Part shown: positions 1 through 11,138 of the stretch, piece after piece
How the letters are laid out: each line of letters begins with the position of its first letter
Position numbering within the stretch: the stretch's first letter is position 1
Assembly (NCBI GenBank): GCA_001972305.1
Contig: BDDD01001488.1
Span: 85,296 to 149,295, forward strand
Direction of reading: 5' to 3'
DNA: 64,000 nt
DNA from: Cephalotus follicularis
Lineage: Eukaryota; Streptophyta; Magnoliopsida; Oxalidales; Cephalotaceae
Translations under genes and position numbers: made by a program
The notes under the pieces: model-generated
Told to the model about the DNA's origin: nothing
Database searches by the model: none
What the model saw: only the letters and a program-made list of their open reading frames with translations

Positions 1-712
1 TGACTTTAAAATGTGTTAGTGCAACTTTGAATTTTGTCTCTGCTGACATAAAGACGTCGATGTCTTTCTAAAGGCGACGATGTCTTTGATAGTTGATAGC
101 CGTTGCAGGTGCGTTTACTAGCCGTTCCATGTTTCCCAGGTCAATCCATTTAAAAAGACGTCGATGTCTTTTTAAAGGCGTCGATGTCATTTCTGGGAAT
201 ATGTCCAGGCACTTGAAGTTATGAGCATCACATCGACTTCTTCTATAGGGGTCGATGTCTTTTCTGGGAATTGCAGATAGGTCTAGAAAGGCGTCGATGT
301 CTATGGAAAGGGATCGACTTCTTTGCATGGACGTCGAAGTCTTCATGAGAAAGGATCAATGTGATCAATCAATTTTGACCTGTAACTTTTGCACCTTAAG
401 ACGTCGATGTCTTCCTGATAGGGATCGATGTCTTTTGTAGGGACGTCAATGTCTTTGCTTGTAGGGATCGATGTCTTCATTAAAATTTGACCTGTAACTT
501 CTGGCACTAAAGACGTCAATGTCTTCTTGAAAGGGATCGATGTCTTTTGTACGGACGTCGATGTCTTTTCTGGAAGGTCGATGTCTTTGCCATGCAGATG
601 ATTTTTGCCATTTGTGGAACTTTCTAATATCTTGCACATCAAGTAAACTTATTAACTGCAAATATGTTATCATCAACACTAGGATTGAGACTAAATCGTC
701 AACAGACTGGTT
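1..712. repeat. Palindrome-rich interspersed repeat (right part)
   Basis: Positions 50-590 hold about a dozen degenerate copies of AAAGACGTCGATGTCTTT or GGATCGATGTCTTT, spaced roughly 20-60 bases apart. Positions 634-712 match 49177-49249 almost base for base (CTTGCACATCAAGTAAA, then GTTATCATCAA, ending in AATCGTCAACA). The window therefore opens inside a longer copy of the repeat that is inserted in LTR L at about 48842-49249. The left end lies outside the window. No coding sense is visible; the open frames here only reflect the repeated motif. Confidence 0.75.
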
Positions 713-1261
713 GTGATTTCTGTTCATGCATGTGTTATGTATTTTTCTTGATCTGATATATGTTAGTTTGCAGACGAGGAACCGGTTGCTGTGACTGAGC
801 ATCATGGGGTTGGTCAACGGTGACTTGAGGCGATTTGTGTGTGGGACATTCTCTTCCTTCCTTTACTTGATATCTCGTGTGCCTGTTGGTATCCTCTGTT
901 TAACGTTTTCTGTGAGACTTGGATCCCTGCTACCCTTGTTCATGTGGTTATACTGTTCTTGGCAGGGCTTGAGAGCTCGGATGGTTTTTGGTTTGTGGTT
1001 CTTGGTTCCTCTGGTATGTGGGATGCACTGGGATGTGCGGATGCAATGCACTGGGATGTGCGGATGGGATGCATGGGTTTGGTCGGTGGTAAAGGGTACG
1101 TCCGAGAACCAACTCTCCTTAGTATTCTCATTGTCTATGATGTGATGCTTTGGGGAACTGCCCACGGGTTCCATACCTGGATCTGCAGTGTACTATTGTC
1201 GATGATGGTATGCTGCGTTGAGTGTAGGGGAGTACTCTGTTCCTTTCCATTTGGCTGGGGT

Positions 1262-1505
1262 TAGCGGGAAAGGCCCGGATAGATACTAGCGGACGAGGTC
1301 CGGATAGATTCTAGCGGGCGAGGCCCGGATCGATGGTGTGTGAGTATGTGTTTGGCCTGGTATGGCGGCAGACCATGGATACTGTGGTGGATACCAGGCA
1401 AGGCCTGGATAGATACTAGCTGATGAGGTCCGGATAGATCCTAGTAGGCGAGGCCTGGATAGATGTGTGTGTTTTGCCTGGTATGGCGGTTGATATGTAT
1501 GTTTT
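1262..1505. repeat. Tandem repeat, two units of about 125-130 bp with inner 25-bp repeats
   Basis: AGGCCCGGATAGATACTAG recurs at 1271 and, slightly changed, at 1401. Each large unit holds about three copies of a GCGAGGCCCGGATAGAT-like repeat followed by GCCTGGTATGGCGG. Between the units lies a perfect 9-bp stem, GCCTGGTAT (1355-1363) with ATACCAGGC (1391-1399). It lies about 450 bases upstream of the acceptor-like site of LTR J. Confidence 0.8.
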
Positions 1506-1745
1506 GAATGGTATGGCGGCTGACCACGAGATATTGTGGTGTTGTTCCTCTTCTCTTGTTTATCTTGGGCACAGTTGTTTTACTTATGATGCTACCTTTT
1601 GTTGGAATCCTCTACTTATTGATATTTTACTCTCTTTTCCTTCGGCAGACTCTGAGGAGTGGAGCCTTGTCATATTGCTGAGTTTGTGTTCCCTATTTAT
1701 CCCCTGACTTGTTCTATTTTTCCCAGTGGGGCTTGTTTTTTTTAC

Positions 1746-1772
1746 ACATATATATATATATATATATATATT
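1746..1772. repeat. (AT)n microsatellite
   Basis: An alternating ACATATAT...TATAT run of about 27 bases inside LTR J. It could serve as a TATA element, but it lies downstream of the expected promoter region, so I call it only a simple repeat. Confidence 0.9.
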
Positions 1773-1831
1773 TCTTTTCCTTGTGCGTCCAGTGGTTGTG
1801 GATGCTCTGGAGAATGCTTGTTCTTGCTCAC

Positions 1832-1869
1832 TAGTCATTTGGACTAATCCCCTCCCAATTGTTTTGTAG
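1832..1869 (+). promoter_or_regulatory. Hairpin plus splice-acceptor-like site of LTR J
   Basis: TAGTC (1832-1836) pairs with GACTA (1842-1846). It is followed by ATCCCCTCCC and TTGTTTTGTAG, with the AG at 1868-1869. The same order of hairpin, C-run and pyrimidine-AG occurs in LTRs A, B and L, and in looser form in E and I. Function is inferred only from this recurrence. Confidence 0.5.
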
Positions 1870-2355
1870 AGGAAGCTGCGGTGGCTGCCAGGGCAGTCCC
1901 TTGGGTTGATAATGTAGTCTGCGGAGGATAAGCAGAGCTGCCGGCTTCACGGGCTCGTCCTTGCATGCATTCATGGGGCATATGGGTTTTATTATTTTGT
2001 TTATGGTCCCTGGCCCGATGGAGGAAATTATATTCTTTTGTATGAGTCCCTGGCTTGTGATCAGGGGATGATGTTTTTGTGAACATATATATTTTATTTT
2101 GAAATGATAAAATGATATATTTTTGAGATGATTTGTTGTGTTTTATGATGTGATCTTTGTGTTATTTTTCTAAACGCTATGTTACGTTCCTCTGTTCTTT
2201 ATCGAGAAGGGTACCCGAGGTCGGGCAGGACGGGGGATCTCCCCGGGGCGGGGGTCAACCTGCAGGGCTCGTGTCCTGACCGTAGGGTTATGCTGGGATG
2301 GTTTATGTTGTAGTCTGGCTTTGTCGGAGGAGACGTCTGAGGAGAGCGTGTTGTC

Positions 2356-2518
2356 CAGGGAGGACATGCCCGAGGATGGCATGCCCGGGGAGGAATGCCC
2401 GGGGAGGTCATGCCCGGGGAGGCATGCCTGAGGTGGACATGCCCGGGGAGGACATGTCCGTGATCAGTCGTCCAATGAGGACATGCCCGAGGACCGCTCG
2501 TCTGGGGAAGGCATGTCT
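2356..2518. repeat. GC-rich minisatellite, unit about 18-21 bp
   Basis: Roughly nine degenerate copies of GGGGAGGACATGCCC, many containing GGCATGCC- or CATGCC-type inverted sequences. It lies in the U5-side part of LTR J and is much more GC-rich than its surroundings. It is not a CRISPR array: units are contiguous, degenerate and without unique spacers. Confidence 0.85.
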
Positions 2519-2883
2519 TAGGATGAGGTGCAGGCCTGGCTTGTATTTGTCGTTTTGTGCTGTGTGATGTCGGCATCCCCTTCCCGGGTCCCCTGGCGAG
2601 ACGTAGTGTTGCGTTCTCTGCCCTGGCTCCCTCCCCTGTCACGTTCCTTTAGTGGAACGGTGCATTTGGGCAGTGGCTGTTATGTCCCTTTAGTTAAATG
2701 GTGTGTTTTGAAATGGTTTTAAATGAAAGGCTTATTTATAGTTTTGCCATTTCTTCTTTGTTTCTTCCCTTCCATGTGTTTGGGCATGTTTTGAGTGGCG
2801 CTTTTGGCATAGAGCAGATGGGAAATTCCTCCTTCCTGCCGGGAGGTTCGTCCGAGGTGCCTATCCTGAGGGGCGGGTCATCA

Positions 2884-4250
2884 CAACTTGCGTCTTCCAA
2901 TCTAGAATCTGCACTGGTAACTCCTCGCAAGATAGGTCATCTCGCACAGGAACTGAATCATGATCCAAGACGTGTGTTGGATCTTGGACATAGCCTCACA
3001 ACATCGAGACATGGAAGACATCATGTACACTCGAGAGTGCAGGAGGTAAGGCAAGCTAATAAGCTACCTCCCCAACTATCTCCAGAATCTCGAAGGGCCC
3101 AATGTAGCGTGGCGCTAACTTGCCCTCCTTCCCGAATCTTTGTACCCCCTTCCACGGAGATACCTTCAAAAACAGGTGATCTCCGACATTGAAGGTCAAC
3201 GGTCTTGTCTTCACACTGTCGACATAGCTCTTCTGCCGACTCTGTGCCACTAGCAACTTTTCTTTGATGAACTTGACTTTCTCAGAAGTCTCCTCTACTA
3301 GATCCGACCCAAGCAAAGGTCGCTCACCGACCTCATCCCAACATATGGGTGATCTAGACTTCCTCCCATACAGAGCCTCATATGGAGCCATACTAATACT
3401 CGAGTGATAGCTGTTGTTGTATGAAAACTCTATCAAAGGAATATGGTCCTCCCAAGTACCAGCAAAATCGATAACACAGGCTTGAATCATATCCTCCAAG
3501 GTCTGGATGGTACGCTCTGACTGCCCGTCAGTCTGCGGGTGAAAAGCTGTGTTGAGGTTCAGCTTCATCCCAAAAGCTTCCTAGAATCTCTTCCAGAAGT
3601 TAGAAGTGAAAATCGCATCTCTATCACAGACGATGCTCACCGGAAAACCGTGAAGTCTTACAATTTCCTTCACATATAACCGAGCCAACTTGCTCGCCGA
3701 ATCTGTGACCCACACTGCATTATGTCGATGCCTAGTTAGTGGAAATCCGGAAACAAAATCCATAGTTATGTGTTCCCATTTCCACTCCAGAATCGGTAGA
3801 GGTTGCAGCAAACCCACTGGCCTCTGATGCTCAGCCTTAACTCACTAACAAGTATAACACTTTGCAACATAGTCAGCAATCTCCCTCTTCATGCCAGACC
3901 ACAAGTAGTTCCTCTTCATGTCTTGATTCATCTTCGTACTGCCAGGATGAATGCTGTATGGATATTTATGAACCTCACGTAATAACTCGCCCTTTATCTC
4001 GGCATCATGCAGAAGACAGACCCGTCCCCAGAATCTCAAGACACCGTCAGAATGTAGCTGAAATTCTGACTCTGGTCCCAGATTCACACGGATCTCCAGC
4101 AACTCAGGATCACGCAACTGTGCATCCTTTATATGATTTAACAACGCTGGCTATGCTCGCATGCTAGCCACAAAGACCCCGGGTGATTGATTAAACGGTG
4201 ACCACCTCTGAAAGTCCTCTAACATCTTCCACTAAGATACCATCGTGCTA
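2884..4250 (-). pseudogene. Element A integrase and truncated chromodomain
   Basis: Integrase would join the cDNA to host DNA. Visible in order on the minus strand: the HHCC zinc domain (HPGSTKMNQDMKRN, then KCYTC) around 3845-3990; the core with MDFVSGF, then VCDRDAIFTSNFW (3600-3780) and TDGQSERTIQTLEDM (about 3480-3540); and the C-terminal GPFEILEIVGEVAY segment at 3056. A chromodomain start (VHDVFHVSMLRGY, then LDWKTQVV) ends at LTR J. Between HNAVWVT and SKLARLYV about 15-17 residues are missing compared with element B. In-frame stops lie near 3570 and 3055. Not functional. Confidence 0.85.
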
Positions 4251-4259
4251 GCAATCATA

Positions 4260-5652
4260 GCCTTACGCTTAAGGCGTCCGTAACCACGTTCGCCTTCCCC
4301 AAATGATACTGAATACTGCAGTCATAGTCGTTGAAGAACCCTACTCATCTTCGCTATCTCATATTCAGTGCATCCTGACAGAACAGATATCTCAGACTCT
4401 TGTGATCAGTGAAGATCTTGAACTGCGCTCCATACAAATAATGCCTCCATTTCTAGAGAGCAATCACAACCGCAGCCAGTTCAAGGTCATGCGTCGGGTA
4501 ATTTTCTTCATATGCCTTTAGCTTCCGCGAAGCATAAGCGATCACTCTACACCGTTGCATCAATATGCAACCCAACCCCTTACCCGATGCGTCACTGTAA
4601 ACTGCAAAGTCTCCGTTACCCTCAAGCAAGGCCAAAACAAGAGCAGTAATCAACCGGTCCTTCAGCTCTCAAAAGATGCTCTCACAATCCTCGTCCCAGA
4701 TGAAGAAAGTCTTCTTTTGGGTTAACTTTGTCAATGGAACTGCAATCCTCGAGAAGTTCTGGATGAACCTCTGATAGTAACCCGCCAACCCGAGGAAGCT
4801 ACGTACCTCAGTCCCGTTCCTCGGTTGCGGCCAATCTCGCACCACCTCAGTCTTTGACAGATCAATCGCCAAGCCCTATCCATATACAATGTGACCAAGA
4901 AAGATCACATCGTCAAGACAAAATTCGCACTTACACAACTTGGCATACAACTGCTGCTCTCTAAGAATCTATAAAACTAATCCCAGATGGGATGCGTGCT
5001 CTTCCTCGTCCCTCGAATACACCAGTATGTCATCGATGAATACTACCACAAACCGATCTAGGTACGGTCGAAACACATCATTCATCAGTGACATGAATGC
5101 TGCCCGTGCGATAGTGACACCGAACGGCATTACCATAAACTCATAGTGTCCATACCTCATCCGAAAGGCAGTATTCTCAATGTCTCCTTCCCGAACCCTA
5201 AGTTGATGGTACCCCGACCTCAAGTCGAGTTTAGAAAACACCCTCGACCCTTGCAGCTGGTCGAACAAATCCTCAATGTGCGAAAAAGGATACTTGTTCT
5301 TAATGGTGGCTTTATTCAACATCCGGTAGTTGATGGAAAGCCTCATCGATCCATTCTTCTTCTTCACAAATAAAACTGGTGCGCCCCATGGAGAAACATT
5401 GGGCCGAACAAAACCCTTATCATTTAGGTCTTGCAATTGTAACTTCAACTCTCACAACTTTGCTGGAGCCATACGATAAGGTGCCTTAGAAATAAGTGTC
5501 GTACCAGGTACCAGGTTGATCACAAACTCCATGTTCCTCTTCGGAGGTAAGGTTGCCAAATCTGCAGGAAACATATCAGGAAACTCATTCACAACAGGAA
5601 TTTCCTCCATGATCGTACCTTTCTCTTTCCTCTGATCAATCACGTAAGCCAA
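4260..5652 (-). pseudogene. Element A reverse transcriptase and RNase H
   Basis: RT with [19 protein letters not shown] and the catalytic motif FIDDILVYS (about 5010-5060), then [16 protein letters not shown]. RNase H follows with [15 protein letters not shown] and [13 protein letters not shown] (4453-4872). Upstream at 5452-5652 is the linker with [16 protein letters not shown]. These domains would copy the element RNA into DNA inside virus-like particles. Several stops (for example near 5450, 4970 and 4665) and frame changes break the frame. The family match to chromovirus RT is clear. Confidence 0.88.
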
Positions 5653-5659
5653 AAATCAT

Positions 5660-6110
5660 TCACATCCCTTCTCTAGATACCTTTACGCACTGATGTAGGA
5701 TACATTTGGTGTCGAAAATCCTTTGTCTCCCTTGAACTAAAATGTAGTTCCATCAGGTAGGCAAAAATCCACTGTCTTGTTGTAACAGTCCATATGAGCA
5801 CGATGGGCTGACAACCAATCCATCCCCATGATGACATCAAAGACGTGAATGGGAAACACAATCAGATCCGCATATAACGAAATACCCGCCGTGGATATCT
5901 CGCAACTCCGATACACCGAGTCTGTACACATGGAGTCCCCAGTGGGTGTACTCACCTCCAACATATATGTCACGCAATCAGGTGTAACATCTAAGCATGA
6001 TGCAAATCATGAAGCAATGAATGAATGAGATGCTCCAAGATCCATTAACACCCTAGCAGAATAACCATAAACATACAAGGTACCTCCAACTATGGAAGTA
6101 GACTCCGGAA
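5660..6110 (-). pseudogene. Element A aspartic protease
   Basis: Minus-strand reading gives VGGTLYVYGYSARVLMDLGASHSF, then MLEVSTPTGDSM, then VIMGMDWLSAHRA. This is the retropepsin region that matures Gag-Pol. The active-site triplet reads D-L-G instead of D-T-G or D-S-G, which would be expected to abolish activity. The frame is interrupted near 5975-6010 and 5735. Confidence 0.8.
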
Positions 6111-6119
6111 CCTCTGTCT

Positions 6120-7287
6120 GAGCCAAAGTGAAAATTCTACCTTTCTCGACACCTTTCCCGGTGTCCAGAAGCTATGAAGGTCCAGCCATAGTACTACCAC
6201 TCACAGGCCCAGTAGGTGTTGTCGCTTGCCCATTATGGCAGTCCCTTGCCATGTGTCCAGTTGTCCCACACCTCAAGCACAACCCATTTTTCTTCCACCA
6301 ATCCTTCTGCTGATGCCCGGCTCGGCCACAATGGTAACAAACTCCAGTCTGGGCATTACTCCCCTGACTGGGGGTACCCTGAGAAGCTATCTGCTGTGAT
6401 CTATTCTTCGATGATTTCGCCAGAGAACCACTGCCTTGCCATTTAGAAGAAGCCGGTCTAGATTGTCTTAGCCTCTGCTTCCTCTATTGTAAACGGGCCC
6501 TCTCTGCTCAGTCCTCACTGGATATGCTCTCCAGCAGCCTTGCTTTCTGAGCGACCTCTGAAAAAGTCCCCAGCTCTATAGCCCTGATCCTTGACCGGAG
6601 ATCCGGTCGCAGACCTCTTAGAAATCTCCATATCTTCTTCACCTCATCAACTACCAGGTAGGGTGAATGTCTGGCTAGCTCCATGAATCTCGCTTGATAC
6701 TCTGCCACTGTCATCTCTCCTTGACACAACTCAAGGAGTTCTATCTCCCTCCTCTCCTACTTAATCCGGTGTACGTAGGAATTGAGGAACTCACTCTGGA
6801 ATCTATCCCATGTGCCATCGAGTCTAGCTGACTACCACCTTGCCTTGACCATCTCCCACCAGTGAGTGGCCTCTCCCCATAGACGATACACAGCAAACTT
6901 CAATTTCTGTTCGTCTGTACAGTCCATCACTTCAAATATTTTCTCCAAGTCTTGTAGCCACCTCTAAGAAATGGTAGCGTCGAGTTCTCTTTGGAAACTG
7001 GGCGAATTCTACCGCATGAATCTTTCAATGTTCCTCCCTAACTGATTGGTATCCTCCCCTGGACAATGGTCAGGAGCTCTGTGTCATGGCCGAGCTTGTG
7101 CATGATTTCGGCGTGACTCCTCCGCATTAGCCATACTAAAGGCCATCTGCTATTGAAAGTAATCCGCGTTACGAACCATCGGATCTCTCTCATGTAGGGG
7201 CACATTTGCTGCTTGCGGAATATGTGCTCATTGAGGATCATTCTCCTCAACAACTCTTGGCCTTCCGCGCCTTCTTCTTCCATCCAT
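6120..7287 (-). pseudogene. Element A gag with two zinc knuckles
   Basis: The likely start is ATG at 7287 on the minus strand (MDGRRRRGRPR). The conserved capsid part lies at 6508-6729 (MTVAEYQARFMELARHSPYL, then FLRGLRPDLRSRI). Two CCHC knuckles follow at about 6230-6345: CYHCGRAGHQQKDW, whose last Cys has become Trp, and an intact CLRCGTTGHMARDC. Gag would package the element RNA. Several stops interrupt the frame. The open frame at 7038-7307 in another phase is a shadow. Confidence 0.8.
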
Positions 7288-7468
7288 TTTTGGTTCCTGT
7301 ACAACATGACTTATCAAGGAATTATTCCTTATAGGAACAACTCATTTAATTGCTAAGGAATTATCCAAAATAAGCATATATGGAATATGCTCAGTTACCA
7401 CTATGGTAGTATCAATTTACTTGGTTGCCAAGGATAGTATCCTAGCGATAACTTATAAAGGAATATAA

Positions 7469-7480
7469 GCTCTGATACCA
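7469..7480 (-). promoter_or_regulatory. Element A primer-binding site (initiator tRNA-Met)
   Basis: The minus strand reads TGGTATCAGAGC, complementary to the 3' end of plant initiator tRNA-Met. It sits four bases inside the end of the 5' LTR at 7485, the standard place for minus-strand DNA priming. Confidence 0.92.
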
Positions 7481-8783
7481 CTATTGTCACACTCCGTTTC
7501 CACAATTTAGACAACATTAAAGCGGTAAAGCAATCAAAATAACATTATCCAGCTTATGCAATTTTACGAATAATTAAAAACTTTCAATAGCGGAAGCAAT
7601 ATAACAATTTAAGCTGAATTAATGCGTATCACGCATCCCATACTATGTGATACCAAATCTATTTATTACAACGTCTAAACTTATTGCCGATTGCTTCTCA
7701 AAACAGAGCGTGATTATAAATACGATTATGAAATACCATTATCCTGGATAAACATATTATCCATCAAGTACAATAACCCAAAAATAATAACCATTGTTCA
7801 TTGTTTGAAAACAAAACATAAGAGAGAAAATCTAAGTCGTCTCTTCAATCCGATAGTGCGTAGCCATAAATCCCTCTGCATCAATCTGCAATAGTAAGGG
7901 GTTAGCCTTTGTCCTCACACGGCTAAGTGGTAAAGTCATGAATACAATTTGGGATCCAAGATAATGCATGTCATGTGATGTATGCTATTGTAGATGCAAC
8001 ACATAGTATCTGATAATAATACATATATATACGTGGATGTACATGTATAATGCCAATAGAGCAAAGCTGCCGAATGGCTACAATCCAACAATCTAGTATG
8101 CAGACAAATGCTACGAAGACATACCCATATCCTGGCCTGAATGCTGTACTCCTCACTCCGGTCCCAACTACGGACGACACGAAGCAGGCCACAATCCAAT
8201 GTTACTAGCACGCAGCTAAGTAACCAATCCATATGGGTAACTCTAGCCAACTCCTGGCACCTAGAGAGAAACCCGCCATTAGCCATCCATGGCAATCTCC
8301 ACAACACGACTAACAGCGACAATCCACAATCCAATTCAAGCCATATATGAAGATAAATACTTGAAAACATATATATTTGTCGAAATATATAACAATCCAT
8401 TTTCCAAGTAAATCATGCATTATAAAATACTTGAAACAACATATTTGTCAAAATATGTAATAATCCTTTTAAACAGAATGTTTATTAAAAACATGCTTCA
8501 ATCCATTTTCAAAATTGTATGTTGGCTTGAACATAGCAATTTATACAAAATAATGATTTATAATAAATCATGGGTGCAACTCCCTAAAATGATGATTCAT
8601 TCTTAAAGCAAGTAACAATCCAATTCAATCCACAATTTACAATTCAGACCCAATATAATACAAGTGAAATGCAACCATATGCTCAAATGTACCTAGAGTC
8701 GTTTCGGAGTCAACGGGTCAAATTCGAGCCAATCCAATCAAACCAGGGGGATAAACATTCTCTAAGGATCGATTATCCCCTGT

Positions 8784-8966
8784 GGCAGTCAGCAGTTTCA
8801 TGTAACAGTCAACTGTTCTGGGCGGGTAATGCGCAGTCGGCTGTCTTCCCTCAACAGTCGACTGTTCTGGGCGGATGACACATGAGCAGTTGGCAGTTTT
8901 CCTTTAACAGTCGGCTATGTGCATTGAACAGTCGATTGTTTTACCTCGATAGTCGGCTGTTTTGGG
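8784..8966. repeat. CAGTCGACTG palindrome cluster in LTR A (between donor and acceptor)
   Basis: About eight degenerate copies of AACAGTCGACTGTT, including a perfect 14-nt palindrome at 8853-8866, often followed by CTGGGCGG. It lies between the donor-like (9328) and acceptor-like (7886) sites of the LTR. Confidence 0.88.
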
Positions 8967-9801
8967 GATCAGTAGCATGCAAACGGTCCATTTCCTATCC
9001 AACCCGATCTTCGTAAGCTATTCTATCATAACCATACCATAGAATATCATCTACAAATGTTTCACGGTCCACAGGACGCAATCATAGTTCATGTACATCT
9101 TCCAATTCATCATAATACCAAGTAATCATAAGTCTAGTATATATGCAATCCGGTTCAACCTTTACTCAAACTCAACATGCATGGTTAATCTACACATCAC
9201 AGTAGCCATGCAAACAATCCAGTAATCCAAACAATTCGAAATCAACATGCAATTCATGCATAACATTCATAGCATGAACATTAACTTCAATATCGATTTG
9301 CATGTATAAATTCACTACAATCCCCTACCTTTGATTTTAAGTTGGAAATCTGTAAGTCCACCTCTTTAAGTTCCTGATCAGTGACGTCTCGAGCTTCCCA
9401 GTAGCTCCAATCCAGGTTCCAACTTCCAAGCTTATTCCACAATGGAGAGTATCCTCTCCTCCTCAATTTCTCACTGTTTTCTCTCTAGACATTCTCTGGT
9501 TTCTCCCTTTTTTTAGATGCTGGGCGAGAGGGATGAAGGGGAGAGTGTTTTTATGCAGTATTTCTCCCTCTCTTTCTCCTTCAGCCCGTTGGCATGGCAC
9601 TAAATGCCACTTTCCTCATCCATCAATTGCATGCACACACACATGTCACGCTCACTCTTCCACTAAATCTCTGCAGGTTCAGGGGTTGTGGTGCATATCC
9701 AACACGTTTTATTACGCATGTGATGGCCCCTGAAAGATGCCTTTATCCTGTTAGTTGTTGCATGTGTTGTCATCACATGTCACCAGAAAAATAGAGCATA
9801 A

Positions 9802-9954
9802 TCCAGCCGCCTATTCTTCCCAGACAATTGGCTGTCTTCTTGGCCGTGGTTGCCAGGTGGCTCGACAGCCCGCCAGTTGACTGGTTCGTCCCACCAGTCG
9901 ACTGTTCCATTAAATAGTCCACCAGTCAGCTAGTCTATTCGACCAGTCGACTTC
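9802..9954. repeat. CAGTCGACTG palindrome cluster in LTR A (U3 side)
   Basis: Copies such as CCAGTTGACTGG, CCAGTCGACTGTTCC and CCAGTCGACTTCC, in the part of the LTR upstream of the inferred promoter. Confidence 0.82.
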
Positions 9955-10108
9955 CCCAGTCAACATTTCAACAATTATACTTCTAAGTACTTTAATTTGA
10001 TTTGGAAATCAACATATTAGCCGGAAGATTCATCTTTCTCATTAATTCAATAACAAGATTACATTTGAAATTCAAATATTACAATTTGCGAAAATCTCGG
10101 GCGTTACA

Positions 10109-10299
10109 GAAGTATTGTAAGCATTCTGGCATAAGTTCTGGCAACCATTCACTGTAAGTTTTGTACATATTCCATGCAAGTTTTCATGTAAGCTTTATTT
10201 TATGTAAGCTTTGTACATAGTTTATGTTATCAAATAAGTACTGTTAACTATTTATTTAGTTTCCCATCAACTGTTTATGTTCTGTTTTAATATTGATTT
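10109..10299 (+). other. Endogenous pararetrovirus leader, fragment 1a
   Basis: GAAGTATTGTAAGCATTCTGGCATAAG and what follows match 24783-24975 closely, including the repeated TGTAAGCTTTGTACATA-like units. This is the left part of the first of two EPRV leader copies. It is bounded on the left by LTR A and on the right by element B. Assignment to the EPRV rests on the match to the second copy, which has a viral-type PBS and adjoins viral RT sequence after the nested elements are removed in thought. Confidence 0.7.
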
Positions 10300-10470
10300 T
10301 GTAATAACCGCAAATTCAATTCGTGTACATTGTAATATTTATTAATAAAATGTGCACTCATTGGAATTTAATGTCCAATTATAATAATTTTTATGTTTGG
10401 TAATTGCTTGGGATGAATGGAGATGCATTTTGGTTAAAATACAACTTAAGAAACCCAAAAACAACCATTG

Positions 10471-10600
10471 ACAGACGACTGCCACAGGGAGGAAGTCAAC
10501 TGCCTGGTTTATGAAGGGGCAGCCAACTGTCACAGGGGAGCAGTCGACTACCTGATGCATGTTGTGGACAGTCGACTGGCCAATACAACCGGTCGACTGG
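10471..10600. repeat. CAGTCGACTG palindrome cluster, U3 side of LTR B
   Basis: Copies include ACAGACGACTGCC, GCAGTCGACTACC, ACAGTCGACTGGCC and CCGGTCGACTGG. The 3' LTR has the same cluster at 19421-19551 with point differences, so it was part of the element when it inserted. Confidence 0.88.
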
Positions 10601-10979
10601 ATCGGTACAGAACATGTGTCTGTGCATGCCTGTGTGACTGAATCAAAGGAGGATTGCATGATGGGCAGGTGTCATGCATGACAGGATCTGCTAGAGCATG
10701 CAAATTAGAGTGCTTGCATGCCCTCTATTCCACCTGCAAGTTGCAGACCTGTAACCTGCAAAAACAAAAGAGAGAACGGTGAGAAAGAGGTGCATGCGAG
10801 AGAGAGAAGTAATGTAACGCCCGGTATTTTCCTAAATGTAATATTTCGAATTATGATGTAATCTTAAATTTGGAATAATAAGAATGTTGAGTTTTGAACT
10901 CAATGTATGCTTAAAACCCTAATTATGGACTTGGAAATGGAATGTGTATGTTAAAGATTGAAACGGCAACGTTCTGGGA

Positions 10980-11138
10980 AAAAGACATCGACGTCTTTTG
11001 TAAAGACGTCGACGCCTTTGGGAGCCAGGGCACACGTGATTGAAGGAACATGCACATCGACCTTGGGAGAAAGCATCGACACCTTCTTACCAAACGGGAA
11101 AAGACATCGACGTCTAAGGGAAGACGTCGACGCCTTTG
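10980..11138. repeat. GACGTCGACGTC palindrome cluster (U3 side of the embedded LTR)
   Basis: Copies include AAAGACATCGACGTCTTT, AAAGACGTCGACGCCTTT and GAAGACGTCGACGCCTTT. LTR L has a cluster in the matching place at 48328-48478. Confidence 0.88.

Larger units (their letters stand above)
713..2883 (+). mobile_element. LTR J, partial chromovirus-like LTR, 3' end complete
   Basis: The right end, GGGCGGGTCATCA at 2883, abuts the chromodomain of element A without a primer-binding site, so J is a solo LTR or the 3' LTR of an element. Plus orientation is inferred from a TAGTC/GACTA hairpin followed by CCCCTCCC and an acceptor-like TTTTGTAG at 1832-1869, the module seen in the other chromovirus LTRs here. 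The AT-rich stretch at 2060-2170 resembles the U5/polyA part of those LTRs. Frames at 804-1264 have no recognisable domain. The left boundary is uncertain because the repeat at 1-712 masks it. Confidence 0.55.
2884..10108 (-). mobile_element. Element A: Ty3/gypsy chromovirus (Tekay/Del type), 3' end lost
   Basis: Minus-strand element: 5' LTR 10108-7485, PBS 7480-7469, gag from 7287, then protease, RT, RNase H, integrase and the start of a chromodomain. The coding region stops inside the chromodomain at 2884, where LTR J begins, and no 3' LTR is visible in the window. The right flank at 10109 is EPRV leader sequence, so A inserted into the EPRV. Many in-frame stops and short deletions make it non-functional. 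Confidence 0.9.
7485..10108 (-). mobile_element. 5' LTR of element A (2.6 kb)
   Basis: Minus orientation: starts TGTAACGCCCGAGATTTTC at 10108 and ends CGGAGTGTGACA at 7485. A TATA-like GCATAAAAAC lies near 9555. A donor-like AAAGGTAGGGG has its GT at 9328-9327, and an acceptor-like TTGCAG has its AG at 7887-7886, directly after a TTAGCC/GGCTAA hairpin (7902-7907 with 7921-7926). Two palindrome clusters are present, at 9802-9954 and 8784-8966. Open frames inside it show no protein similarity. Confidence 0.9.

Noticed and set aside
50..590. Possible CRISPR-like array
   Set aside because: Units are degenerate, irregularly spaced, palindromic and recur in plant LTRs; no uniform repeats or spacers.
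804..1264. Overlapping open frames of 113 and 141 codons
   Set aside because: Trp/Cys/Val-rich composition, a short internal DNA duplication (GCACTGGGATGTGCGGATG) and no recognisable domain; they lie in LTR-like sequence.
2298..2567. Arg/Cys/Met-rich open frame with repeated MPG/MACPG segments
   Set aside because: It is the translation of the GC-rich minisatellite; the repeat explains the protein pattern.
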